A stretch of 14,659 nt of DNA from CAVPRW01 sp046727435 [NCBI: bacterium] (GTDB lineage: Bacteria > Tectomicrobia > Entotheonellia > J063), in contig JBKPCR010000439.1 in NCBI GenBank assembly GCA_046727435.1, positions 1 to 14,659 of the forward strand, in the 5' to 3' direction. The notes under the pieces are model-generated. The model had not been told where the DNA came from. It made no database searches and worked only from the letters and a program-made list of their open reading frames with translations. The position numbers and the translations under genes are program-made. Numbering within the stretch: position 1 is the stretch's first letter; each line of letters opens with the position of its first letter. Of this stretch, positions 1 through 6,356 are shown in pieces.

Positions 1-697
1 CTGAGCCATCAAAGGGCTCAAAGGGGCCAGTGACGCCACACTCGGCCAGTTGGGCGGCAAAGATACCGGCTTTGGTCCCATGAGGACCGGCCATGCCCTT
101 CCACATGGATAATTCGCCCACCCGGGTCTGGCCCAGTGCCAAGTTGGACACCACGGCCAGGGAGATCGCATAGCCCATGCGCTCACGGTCCAGGCCCATG
201 ATTTTCCCGGTGGCGCAGGCCGCCCCGAGAGCGCGAAGGATCCCGTGGTCCCAACCAAGCTGAAAGGTCTGCTGCACGTGGCTCCCCACCTGGCGAGCCA
301 CTTCGTAGTTCACCACAAGAGCAGTGATGACTGCCCGACCATCGCTGCCCCGCGGATACGCCACCGCCAGCGGCCCGGGAATGGAGTCGCTGGGATGGCC
401 GCCTACACTCATGTCATTATAGTCCAGATAGCGCACCATCACTGCATTGGCAAACCCCGCCAGCTCCGGTGAGCTGCACTCCCTGGTGCCCAGGATGCGT
501 GATCCATGTTCACCATCACTCTTGACGGTGCTGGCCAGTTGTCGGGCAATGTTAGCCGGTTCGGAGAGGTAGCCGCCCATCGCGCAAGCCAGTGTATCCA
601 CCAGGACACGTTTCACCTGATGGACTGTCTGGGGGGTCAAATCGTGATAGTTCAGGTCACACACAAAGGAACTGAGCATCTCGGTTGTCCGGTCCAT
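1..697 (-). CDS. MmgE/PrpD family protein (2-methylcitrate dehydratase-like), C-terminus cut by window edge
   Basis: An open frame of 232 codons starts at the ATG at 697 and runs off the left edge without a stop. It begins MDRTTEMLSSFV. It contains the family-like stretches RYLDYNDM (about residues 99-106) and MWKGMAGPHGTKAG (near residue 205), the usual N-terminal helical part of MmgE/PrpD proteins, which are about 450 residues long. Known members dehydrate 2-methylcitrate or related hydroxy acids, or isomerise cis-aconitate; the substrate here cannot be told. A good ribosome site (GGAGG at 706-710, eight bases before the ATG) decides this start. The frame stays open upstream into a transposase fragment (see 698-826), so a longer fusion product is possible but less likely. 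No other metabolic gene in view supports a methylcitrate pathway. Confidence 0.85.
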   Translation of the reverse strand, partial: MDRTTEMLSSFVCDLNYHDLTPQTVHQVKRVLVDTLACAMGGYLSEPANIARQLASTVKSDGEHGSRILGTRECSSPELAGFANAVMVRYLDYNDMSVGGHPSDSIPGPLAVAYPRGSDGRAVITALVVNYEVARQVGSHVQQTFQLGWDHGILRALGAACATGKIMGLDRERMGYAISLAVVSNLALGQTRVGELSMWKGMAGPHGTKAGIFAAQLAECGVTGPFEPFDGS

Positions 698-826
698 GGC
701 TATTCCTCCAGGACTTCGAAACGGGCACGCGCGGCATCGATAGCGTTGCTTGCCTTCAGGCGTGGTGCCATGTTTAACAATATCGATCCCTTGGCAGTAT
801 GGGCAGTGGAGGACTTGGGTGATCAT
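698..826 (-). pseudogene. IS1-type transposase (InsA) zinc-ribbon fragment, in frame with the MmgE/PrpD gene
   Basis: An ATG at 826 opens 43 codons that run without a stop into the MmgE/PrpD start. The peptide has two Cys-x2-Cys pairs (HCPYCQG and YRCRACPF) around the stretch GTTPEGKQRYRC. This is the InsA-type zinc ribbon found at the start of IS1-family transposases. The similarity ends near residue 36, and the last residues (SPGGIA) are simply the translated ribosome site of the next gene. The rest of the transposase is absent. I infer a deletion or recombination that joined an IS1-like left end to the dehydratase gene. The bases just outside (about 855-880) may be the old terminal inverted repeat, but its partner is not in the window. 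Confidence 0.6.
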
Positions 827-880
827 GATGGCTCGCTATCGCCTGGGTAATACTGTTCCGCTCAGACACCTATCCAGGAT

Positions 881-1126
881 AGCAGATCCACAGCTCTGAA
901 ACACCTTCCGCAGCTCTATGCACTGGGACAGCGCGTCACCAGCGGGGGTGGCGCCTCCCTCGAAGGCGCTGCCGCCCTGGCCGTCTTCCTGGCCAGCGAG
1001 GCCTCAGGCGCATTGAGTGGGCGGCTGATCAGCGCGGTGACCGACGACGTCCCCAACCTGCTGACGCAGATTCGGCGCATCATGGCTTCGGATGCGTTCA
1101 CCTTGCGTCGCGTCGACTTGGGCTGA
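881..1126 (+). pseudogene. C-terminal fragment of a short-chain dehydrogenase/reductase
   Basis: The frame ending in TGA at 1124-1126 encodes about 80 residues with no upstream start. The peptide contains AVFLASEASGALSGRLISA and ends IMASDAFTLRRVDLG. This matches the last third of classical SDR oxidoreductases, where the pattern 'VFLAS..A..LSGR.I....D' is standard. The nucleotide-binding TGxxxGxG region and the catalytic Tyr-x3-Lys are missing. The break lies beside the IS1-like remnant, so the gene was probably truncated by that element or by a later deletion. It should not make an active enzyme. Confidence 0.65.
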
Positions 1127-1205
1127 CGTGCACCAGGCGACGATCACGGTGTCACGGCGCTCGGTGAGCCCTCGCATGTCGGCGGAATACCCTTGAGTTT
1201 TCCGA

Positions 1206-1235
1206 TTGCACATCCGTGTACTGTTGTTGTATGCT
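1206..1235 (+). promoter_or_regulatory. Possible sigma70-type promoter for umuDC
   Basis: TTGCAC at 1206-1211 and TATGCT at 1230-1235 are 18 bases apart. Both are imperfect matches (3/6 and 4/6). Transcription from here would start at or next to the umuD ATG at 1242, which has no visible ribosome site, so a leaderless mRNA is possible. SOS control would be expected for umuDC, but I cannot see a two-sided LexA box of the E. coli type. Confidence 0.3.
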
Positions 1236-1241
1236 CCGCGC

Positions 1242-1679
1242 ATGAACAACATCGCGGCCCTCTACGACGCTCCCGACACGCCCTCAGCCCTGACGCGCCC
1301 GCTCTTCCTCACGTGGGTCGCAGCTGGATTCCCCTCGCCCGCCGACGATCACCTGGACCGCGACCTCGATCTGCACGAGTTGCTGATTCAGCATCACGCC
1401 GCGACCTACTATGTCCGCCTCTCTGGGGATTCGATGCAGGGCGCGGGACTGTACGACGGTGATATCTTAATCGTGGACCGCTCCCTGGAGCCCAAGCACA
1501 CGGACATCGTCATCGCCGTGCTCAACGGTGAATTGACCGTCAAGCGGCTCTTCCGGCGGGGCGACCTGGTCCAGCTCCGCCCGGCCAATCACCGCTATCC
1601 GATCATCACCGTCACACCCGACCAGGAGTTGCTGATCTGGGGCGTGGTGACCGGCAGTATCCGCCAGTTTCGCCGCTAG
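1242..1679 (+). CDS. umuD: UmuD-like SOS mutagenesis protein (self-cleaving, pol V accessory subunit)
   Basis: 145 residues from the ATG at 1242, close to the usual 139-145 for UmuD. After RecA-stimulated self-cleavage, UmuD' dimers join UmuC to form DNA polymerase V. The S24-family features are visible: the cleavage site [10 protein letters not shown] (Ala28-Gly29), the serine nucleophile in RLSGDSMQ (Ser64), and the general-base lysine in ELTVKRLF (Lys101). An alternative TTG start at 1206 would add 12 residues with no family match, so I prefer 1242 although it lacks a Shine-Dalgarno sequence. The gene stops eight bases before umuC and is clearly cotranscribed with it. The first 27 residues hold no DNA-binding domain, which separates it from LexA. 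Confidence 0.92.
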   Translation: MNNIAALYDAPDTPSALTRPLFLTWVAAGFPSPADDHLDRDLDLHELLIQHHAATYYVRLSGDSMQGAGLYDGDILIVDRSLEPKHTDIVIAVLNGELTVKRLFRRGDLVQLRPANHRYPIITVTPDQELLIWGVVTGSIRQFRR

Positions 1680-1687
1680 GTGCCCTA

Positions 1688-2962
1688 ATGGCCCGGCCGA
1701 TGTTCGCGTTGGCGGACTGTAACAATTTCTACGTGAGCTGCGAGCGGCTGTTCCGCCCGAGCCTGGCGGGCCGCCCGGTCGTGGTGCTCTCGAACAACGA
1801 CGGCTGCATCATCGCCCGCAGCGACGAGGCCAAAGCCCTCGGCTTCGCCATGGGCGACCCCTACCATCTCAATCAAGAGAAGCTGACCCGCCACGGCGTC
1901 CACGTGTTCAGCTCGAACTACGCGCTGTATGGCGACATGAGCCGCCGCGTCATGGACACGCTCGCCGACCACACACCGGAGATCGAGCTCTACAGCATCG
2001 ACGAGGCGTTTTTGAATCTGGCCGGGTTCGAGCGGCGCGGCCTGGTCGCGTACGCCCAACGGATCCGGGCGACGGTACGGCGTCACACCGGCATCCCGGT
2101 GTCCATCGGCATCGGGCCGAGCAAGACTCTGGCGAAGGTCGCCAACTATGTGGCGAAAACAGAGTCCGACGCGGGCGGCGTCTACGATCTCGCCGCGGCT
2201 GGGGACGTGGATCGGGTGCTGGCGGGTATCGAGGTGCGTGAGGTGTGGGGCGTCGGGCCGCGCTGGGCGAAGTGGCTGGAAGCGCAGGGCATTGCCACGG
2301 CACTCGACCTGAAACGCGCCGACCCGAAGGCGATCCGACGGAAGATGACCGTGGTGGGTGAGCGCCTGGTCCATGAGCTGAATGGCCGGTCCTGCCTGCC
2401 CCTGGAGCTGGTGACCCCGCCGCGGAAGGGGATGACGGTGTCCCGCTCGTTCGGGCAGCCCCTGTCCGGCCCCGGGCCGCTCAAGGAGGCGCTGGTACAG
2501 TTCGTGGGCCGGGCCGGGGAGAAGCTGCGGCGCCAGGGGTTGATGGCGGCCCAGGTCATGGTGTTCGTCACGACCAACCGGTTCTCGGCGAGCCGGCCCT
2601 TCTTTGCCAACCACGCGACGGTGACACTGCCGTATCCCACCGATTTCACGCCTGACCTTGTCGAGGCCGCCATGCATCTCTTGGACGCGCTGTACCGGCC
2701 CGGGTTTCACTACCAGAAATGCGGCGTAATGCTGCTGGACCTGTCGCCCGTGACCCGGGTCCAGGCCGGCCTGTTCGACACGCGGAATCGTGCCCGTGAG
2801 GCATGGCTGATGCGGGCGCTCGACTCGCTCAATACCGATTACGGCGCGCGTACCGTCCGGGTCGGTCATCATGGTGGGAAACGACCAGCCTGGGCCATGC
2901 GTCAGGCGTTCCGCAGTCCACGCTATACGACGAACTGGCGGGAGTTACCAGTCGTACGGTAG
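1688..2962 (+). CDS. umuC: UmuC, Y-family translesion DNA polymerase V catalytic subunit
   Basis: 424 residues, equal to the full-length family (E. coli 422). It copies past DNA damage as UmuD'2C. The start [20 protein letters not shown] carries the first metal-binding aspartate (Asp10). [10 protein letters not shown] carries the catalytic Asp105-Glu106. [21 protein letters not shown] is typical of the palm. Helix-hairpin-helix-like residues follow near [18 protein letters not shown] (about 184-202). The little-finger domain follows, and QAGLF (359-363) fits the pentapeptide that binds the beta sliding clamp. The C-terminal DUF4113-like end is present. The gene looks intact and high-GC and forms a two-gene operon with umuD. 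A long open frame on the opposite strand is its shadow. Confidence 0.96.
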   Translation: MARPMFALADCNNFYVSCERLFRPSLAGRPVVVLSNNDGCIIARSDEAKALGFAMGDPYHLNQEKLTRHGVHVFSSNYALYGDMSRRVMDTLADHTPEIELYSIDEAFLNLAGFERRGLVAYAQRIRATVRRHTGIPVSIGIGPSKTLAKVANYVAKTESDAGGVYDLAAAGDVDRVLAGIEVREVWGVGPRWAKWLEAQGIATALDLKRADPKAIRRKMTVVGERLVHELNGRSCLPLELVTPPRKGMTVSRSFGQPLSGPGPLKEALVQFVGRAGEKLRRQGLMAAQVMVFVTTNRFSASRPFFANHATVTLPYPTDFTPDLVEAAMHLLDALYRPGFHYQKCGVMLLDLSPVTRVQAGLFDTRNRAREAWLMRALDSLNTDYGARTVRVGHHGGKRPAWAMRQAFRSPRYTTNWRELPVVR

Positions 2963-3001
2963 TGTGGCGGACGCCCATATACGCGTCCTCAGCGGATCCT
3001 T

Positions 3002-3127
3002 ATGTCTCTCAGTGCACAATGAATAGCGGAGCGCTTGACGAGGTGGCCCGAACAGCGGCCCAATATTGAGATATCAGAAAACGCGTACCTGATACTCAAT
3101 GGTTAGGACTTCATGATGTCTCTCAGT
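3002..3127 (+). repeat. 12-bp direct repeat bracketing the attC-like site
   Basis: ATGTCTCTCAGT occurs at 3002-3013 and again at 3116-3127, where it encodes the first residues (MSLS) of the DUF3644 protein. The first copy opens a reading frame that stops after six codons. Both copies are preceded by a GGA-like purine run. The first may be a ghost of a similar cassette gene start, or the match may be chance. Confidence 0.4.
3058..3108 (+). other. attC-like recombination site (upstream boundary of the DUF3644 cassette)
   Basis: The left arm GCCCAAT-ATTGAGATATCAG and the right arm CTGATACTCAATG-GTTAGGA pair over almost their whole length, with a single unpaired A in the left arm. This is the layout of an integron attC hairpin, including an extrahelical base. 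GTTAGGA at 3102-3108 fits the GTTRRRY core at six of seven positions; GCCCAAT fits RYYYAAC at six of seven. The AGGA of the core lies five bases before the DUF3644 ATG and can serve as its ribosome site, a spacing common in cassettes. Confidence 0.5.
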
Positions 3128-3607
3128 ACAGAGCTCGCAGGCAAGTCCGTTCAGGCAGCAGTAGCCGCAATCGAGGTATATAACAAGCCAAACTTCTCAT
3201 ACCGAGAGGAGGCATTCTCGTTATTGATGGTGAACGGTTGGGAACTCGTGCTGAAGGCAAAATGGGTGCTCGACCACGGCGAAGCCATCGAGTCACTTTA
3301 TGAGCTTGTCGACGACGGGAGCCGCAATAAGATACCGAAAACGAATCGCAGTGGAAATCCCCTGTCCTACGGCGCTAGCTATTTAAGCGCAAAATTTCTT
3401 GAAGATAACAACTCAGGTCTGGAAAAGGCGTGTCATGACAACATTCTTGCTCTCATTGAGATTCGCGATAATGCTGCACACTTTCTGAACAAAGATCTTT
3501 ATATCGGTCGGCGTGTGCTAGAAATCGGGACCGCCTCTCTCCGAAATTATCTATTCCTTGCTACTGAGTGGTTTCAACTCGACCTGTCGAACTATAATTT
3601 TTCCTGA
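3113..3607 (+). CDS. DUF3644 domain protein, N-terminal half, HEPN-like
   Basis: 164 residues (ATG at 3113; ATG at 3116 is also possible). It matches the DUF3644 layout: a helical start KSVQAAVAAIEVYNKPNFSYREEAFSLL is followed by NGWELVLKAKWVL, and by EIRDNAAHFLNKDLY. The last contains Arg118-x4-His123, the pattern of HEPN-fold endoribonucleases; I infer, but cannot show, RNase activity. The family usually has about 320-340 residues. This frame stops at TGA 3605-3607 right after LSNYNFS, where relatives continue. One extra T in the T5 run at 3598-3602 would give NYNFFLMPISFY and join it to the next frame (327 residues). It is therefore either a real one-base deletion, a slippage site or a sequencing error. 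The function of DUF3644 proteins is not established; a toxin or defence role is plausible. Confidence 0.75.
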   Translation: MMSLSTELAGKSVQAAVAAIEVYNKPNFSYREEAFSLLMVNGWELVLKAKWVLDHGEAIESLYELVDDGSRNKIPKTNRSGNPLSYGASYLSAKFLEDNNSGLEKACHDNILALIEIRDNAAHFLNKDLYIGRRVLEIGTASLRNYLFLATEWFQLDLSNYNFS

Positions 3608-4095
3608 TGCCAATCTCATTCTATCACGGCTTTGAAACTGCGGAGCCTGCGTCCAGAGCCCACTATCCAGAACAGGTCCAGAGGCTGCTCGCCTATCTGG
3701 ACTTGGTTGAGCAACAAGAATCGGAGGGTGATTGTAAGCAACATGTTGCGCTTCGCTTGGAAACAAAGCTCGTTCGGGGAAAAGACACCTCTGCAGTGTC
3801 CTTCCGCTGGACGGATGATCCTACTGCACCAGCAATCACGGTCAGGGAAGAGGACATTCTCAAGAACTACCCGATGACGTATCGCGATCTCGCGAACACG
3901 ATGAAGCGACGTTATGAGAATTTTTTTGAGAACAAGGAGTTCCACAAGCTACGAAGGGAACTCGAAAGGGAAAAGAAATATGCCATTGTGCGCTTCCTCC
4001 ATCCCGAGAACCCCAAGACTTCCAAGCAGCGTTTTTACAATGCAAACATCCGTCAGGAGCTCGACAAGCATTATGTGCGCCGCAGGAAGCCCTAA
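3607..4095 (+). CDS. DUF3644 protein, C-terminal half (frame-split)
   Basis: 162 residues. The ATG shares its A with the TGA of the previous frame (TGATG), so translation by re-initiation is possible. The peptide begins MPISFYHGFE and continues with a conserved-looking C-terminal region: YPMTYRDLANTMKRRYENF, then EKKYAIVRFLHPENPK and a basic end YVRRRKP. These fit the second half of full-length DUF3644 proteins, which read through this point without a stop. I think it is the back half of one gene broken by a single base. It has no known domain beyond that family. The lysine-rich helical stretch near residues 85-130 might bind nucleic acid, but this is only a guess. The stop codon lies inside the attC-like site. 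Confidence 0.65.
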   Translation: MPISFYHGFETAEPASRAHYPEQVQRLLAYLDLVEQQESEGDCKQHVALRLETKLVRGKDTSAVSFRWTDDPTAPAITVREEDILKNYPMTYRDLANTMKRRYENFFENKEFHKLRRELEREKKYAIVRFLHPENPKTSKQRFYNANIRQELDKHYVRRRKP

Positions 4096-4152
4096 CCACG
4101 AGTTGCAGCGAATGCGCAAACAGCCGCGCGCCGCTGGACTGTGTTGTTAGGG
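4090..4152 (+). other. attC site of an integron gene cassette
   Basis: CCCTAAC (4090-4096) and GTTAGGG (4146-4152) are perfect complements at the ends of a 63-base imperfect inverted repeat. Inside, GTTGCAGC resembles the L'' box (GTTCAAGC in the class 1 aadA site), GCTGGACT fits L', and the two are separated from the outer boxes by five bases on each side. GCAGCG/CGCTG and GCGC/GCGC pair further in. Box order, spacing and length (usual range about 57-140) all fit. The core deviates from GTTRRRY only at the last base. Confidence 0.7.
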
Positions 4153-4199
4153 ATCTGGCCGGAGGACATACACGATAAAACCTCATACTGACACCTACC

Positions 4200-4224
4200 A
4201 GCCCCATCGGGGCTGCCAGGAGGG
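4200..4224 (+). promoter_or_regulatory. Hairpin and ribosome site before the PPOX gene
   Basis: AGCCCC-ATC-GGGGCT (4200-4214) is a perfect six-base-pair hairpin. It is followed at once by AGGAGG (4219-4224), seven bases before the GTG start at 4231. The hairpin could affect ribosome access. It lacks a T-run, so it is not a good terminator. Confidence 0.45.
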
Positions 4225-4230
4225 CTCACG

Positions 4231-4638
4231 GTGAATGCACAGGAGATTACGGCCTATCTGGACGCGCCGTACATCGCGCTGGTGGGAACGATCAGCCGAA
4301 ACGGTGCTCCACATCTCACCCCGAACTGGTACCGGTACGATGGGAAGGTCCTCACCCTGATCACCCGCACCGATCGGCTCAAGTACCTCAACTTACAGCG
4401 AGATCGTCGCATTTCCGTATGTATTTACGATCCGCCGGTCGCGTCGAATTATGTTGTCATCTCCGGGACCGCGACCTGCAATGACCAGGACATCTGGGAC
4501 GAGGCCCGTCGCATCATCGCGCGCTACAGGGCGCCGGACGAGGTGGACGGCTATCTGGGGCGATGGACAACGGAGCCACGGGTGCTCATCACGGTGACCC
4601 CGGAGCGCATCGCGACGCGGAGGACCAGGAGACGGTAA
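4231..4638 (+). CDS. PPOX-class (pyridoxamine 5'-phosphate oxidase fold) F420/FMN-binding protein
   Basis: 135 residues from a GTG start supported by AGGAGG at 4219-4224. The sequence follows the split-barrel flavin/F420-binding family: a start MNAQEITAYLDAPYIALVGT, then SRNGAPHLTPNWYRYDG, LTLITRTDRLKYLNL, DRRISVCIYDP and YVVISGTATC. Length fits the small single-domain members (about 130-145). Relatives bind FMN or F420 and carry out redox reactions on unknown or varied substrates; the cofactor cannot be decided here. The C-terminus is arginine-rich (TRRTRRR). It follows the attC site on the same strand, but I see no attC-like fold after its stop, so it need not be part of a cassette. Confidence 0.85.
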   Translation: MNAQEITAYLDAPYIALVGTISRNGAPHLTPNWYRYDGKVLTLITRTDRLKYLNLQRDRRISVCIYDPPVASNYVVISGTATCNDQDIWDEARRIIARYRAPDEVDGYLGRWTTEPRVLITVTPERIATRRTRRR

Positions 4639-5033
4639 GCGTGGAAGCGCTCACCCCGCCGCCCGGAGCATGAGCACCATGATCTCCGGTGGCACCCCCA
4701 GGCAACCCTGCTCAGAAACTTCATCAGCTTTTATCATCAGGCCTACCGCGCAGCGGTATGGAGTTCTCGTCAAAATTTCCATGACGTCTATAGCTGGATA
4801 AGCCGACCGGATGCAGAGGCGGGCATACTCTGCCATGCATACGATATCATGCGCACTGAGAGTGCTCCGACGTCGATGGGACACACATGGCCACGACCTC
4901 TTGGCTCATCGTCAGTTTTGGTGAATCAGGATGTTGTGACGAGGGCTGTGCCCCTGGGACGATGGCCATGCCGTGTGTGACGCGATTCCCGGGTCCTCCC
5001 GATCGTCGAAGGCCCCTCGGAAGAACTCCCAGG
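4639..5033 (+). other. Gene-free stretch between the PPOX gene and the methyltransferase
   Basis: About 395 bases lie between two convergent genes. Only weak open frames occur: a 77-codon minus-strand frame from a GTG at 4884 with no clear ribosome site or family match, and shadow frames of the methyltransferase. No strong hairpin with a T-run was seen, so I cannot place a terminator. Confidence 0.4.
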
Positions 5034-5774
5034 TTACTTCTGGCAGACCAGCCCAATGACCAGGCAATTCTCACGGAAATCCTGCCAATAGGTTTCCCCA
5101 TATCGCGCCACGTCTTCGGGGGACACCTCGGACGGGTGCCAGGCGAGCGTCCGGAATCCCGCCTCCTTTATTGCCCGCTCATGCGCCTCCTGGCTCCACT
5201 GGAAGCACTGGAAGGGGGTTGGCGGCTCGGTGACAAACACGCCGTCACAGACGTACCGGTCCTCCTCAGGCGTCTGGCGCAGGAAGTAGTTCCCGTACTG
5301 GGCGCCGTTGGGCTTGCTGAGGGTATACGCCGGATTGACGGTGTAGGCGACGAAGCGCCCGCCTTCCACCAGGTTGTCATAGGCGCTCCGGCACATGCCC
5401 AGCATCCGGTCTCGGCTCGTCGCATAGTTGAGTAAATAAATGGCGGTGACCAGATCAAAGGCACCCAGCCGGGGGAGAGCCACGGCGTCGCACACCTGGT
5501 AGGTGATGCTGAGCGGCTCCGCCTGCTCACGTGCGCGCCCCAGGCGGACCATCTCCGGTGAGATGTCGACGCCGATCACCTGGGCCGCACCGTGTTGCTT
5601 CAGCAGCCGCGTATAGAAGCCGAAGCCGCAGGCCAGATCCAGGACGCGCTTCTCTGCCAGCGGCCCCGCCATGCGGAAGACTGTGTAGCTCTCGGCCCGC
5701 TTCTGCGTGGCCGTCTGGGCGTACTCATCGTATTTGCTGCCGATGTGGTCATACTGTGCGCCCTGCTCCGTCAT
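5034..5774 (-). CDS. Class I SAM-dependent methyltransferase
   Basis: 246 residues from the ATG at 5774, preceded by AAGGAG with an eight-base gap; an upstream ATG at 5849 would add 25 residues with no family match. It is a Rossmann-fold methyltransferase: motif I is VLDLACGFGFYTRLL (residues 44-58), followed by VIGVDISPEMV (66-76, acidic end of beta 2), YQVCDAVALP (92-101) and FDLVTAIYLLNYA (106-118). The start YDHIGSKYDEYAQ and the overall layout resemble proteins annotated as toxoflavin-synthase-like (ToxA-type) N-methyltransferases, but the substrate is unknown. It stands alone on the minus strand with no biosynthetic partner. It appears intact. Confidence 0.88.
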   Translation of the reverse strand: MTEQGAQYDHIGSKYDEYAQTATQKRAESYTVFRMAGPLAEKRVLDLACGFGFYTRLLKQHGAAQVIGVDISPEMVRLGRAREQAEPLSITYQVCDAVALPRLGAFDLVTAIYLLNYATSRDRMLGMCRSAYDNLVEGGRFVAYTVNPAYTLSKPNGAQYGNYFLRQTPEEDRYVCDGVFVTEPPTPFQCFQWSQEAHERAIKEAGFRTLAWHPSEVSPEDVARYGETYWQDFRENCLVIGLVCQK

Positions 5775-5900
5775 GCGCGTCTCCTTGTGCTCCTGCGGTG
5801 TGCCAGTGGCGTGCACGGGAGCGTGGTGTGTCTGCGCCTGCCTGGTCACGGCTCAGGAGCTCGAGGCCTGCCCCATACCTGTACAACCGAGAAGGAGGGA

Positions 5901-6035
5901 ATGCACAACAGTACTGGACAACGACGGAGTATACTCATGAAAGAAGAAAATCTTAAGAAAAAATTGATACACGCCTACATCTGCACGACGATGGCGTGCG
6001 ATTGGCCTGTATTCCGCCCGACACAGGAAGCCTGA
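5901..6035 (+). CDS. Possible small protein, 44 residues, unknown
   Basis: ATG at 5901 is preceded by AAGGAGGGA, a very strong ribosome site. An in-frame second ATG at 5937 also has GGAG upstream and would give 32 residues beginning MKEENLKKKLIHAY. The peptide is lysine-rich in the middle and has two cysteines (YICTTMACDWP). Its codons are much richer in A than the neighbours. It is divergent from the methyltransferase gene. I recognise no family, and at this size it may be chance. Confidence 0.25.
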   Translation: MHNSTGQRRSILMKEENLKKKLIHAYICTTMACDWPVFRPTQEA

Positions 6036-6356
6036 GGGGCAACCCATACACAGGGGGGAAATCTGACCCTCCTTTTACATCTTCCCTTGTCACCAAAAGT
6101 GCCGATCACCCGACCTCCTTTACACCGGTGGGGAATTGCCCCGACTCACCTCAACCCATCCTCAGGCCATCACCTACCACGGGCCATGATGCCGAAATGC
6201 TGGAAGTATAAAACCCAGATTTAGGCTATGATGCTGAAACATTTCCGGATCAGCAGCCCCAACGGGGGATGAGACCCACATGTCGCGCGGGGCTATTGGG
6301 AGGGTGATGTGGACACATGTGGGCGCGGCGCTAGGCCGTGTCGCCATGCGCACGAA
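6036..6356 (+). other. Non-coding stretch with repeats before the group II intron
   Basis: No convincing gene. An imperfect direct repeat (GACCCTCCTTTTACA at 6065-6079; GACCTCCTTTACA at 6112-6124) lies near GGTGGGGAATTGCCCC, which could be debris of an insertion-sequence end, though I cannot name it. ATGATGC-GAAA occurs twice (about 6187 and 6229). CCCACATGT (6275-6283) and ACATGTGGG (6315-6323) are perfect complements and may already belong to the intron RNA. Confidence 0.4.

Larger units (their letters stand above)
3103..4146 (+). mobile_element. Probable integron gene cassette carrying a DUF3644 gene
   Basis: The unit runs from inside the GTT of the upstream attC-like core to the G of the downstream GTTAGGG. 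It holds one gene starting ten bases after the boundary and stopping inside the downstream attC (its TAA at 4093-4095 is part of CCCTAAC). One gene, short leader, stop in attC, about 1 kb and lower GC than the neighbours are the hallmarks of a cassette. No intI integrase is in the window, so this would be an attC cluster lacking an integrase in view, or a cassette inserted at a secondary site. The boundary assignment is inference from the fold. Confidence 0.5.

Noticed and set aside
1212-1235. Possible LexA box before umuD (TACTGTTGTTGTATGC)
   Set aside because: Only the CTGT half is present; the ACAG half at the right spacing is missing, and the lineage's LexA motif is not known to me.
1685-2872. 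A 395-codon open frame on the minus strand opposite umuC
   Set aside because: It is the antisense shadow of a GC-rich gene: umuC has all its catalytic motifs, and the minus-strand product has no family-like pattern.
4651-4884. A 77-codon minus-strand frame from GTG 4884
   Set aside because: No ribosome site, no recognised family and an unconvincing start; kept only as a remark in the gene-free region.
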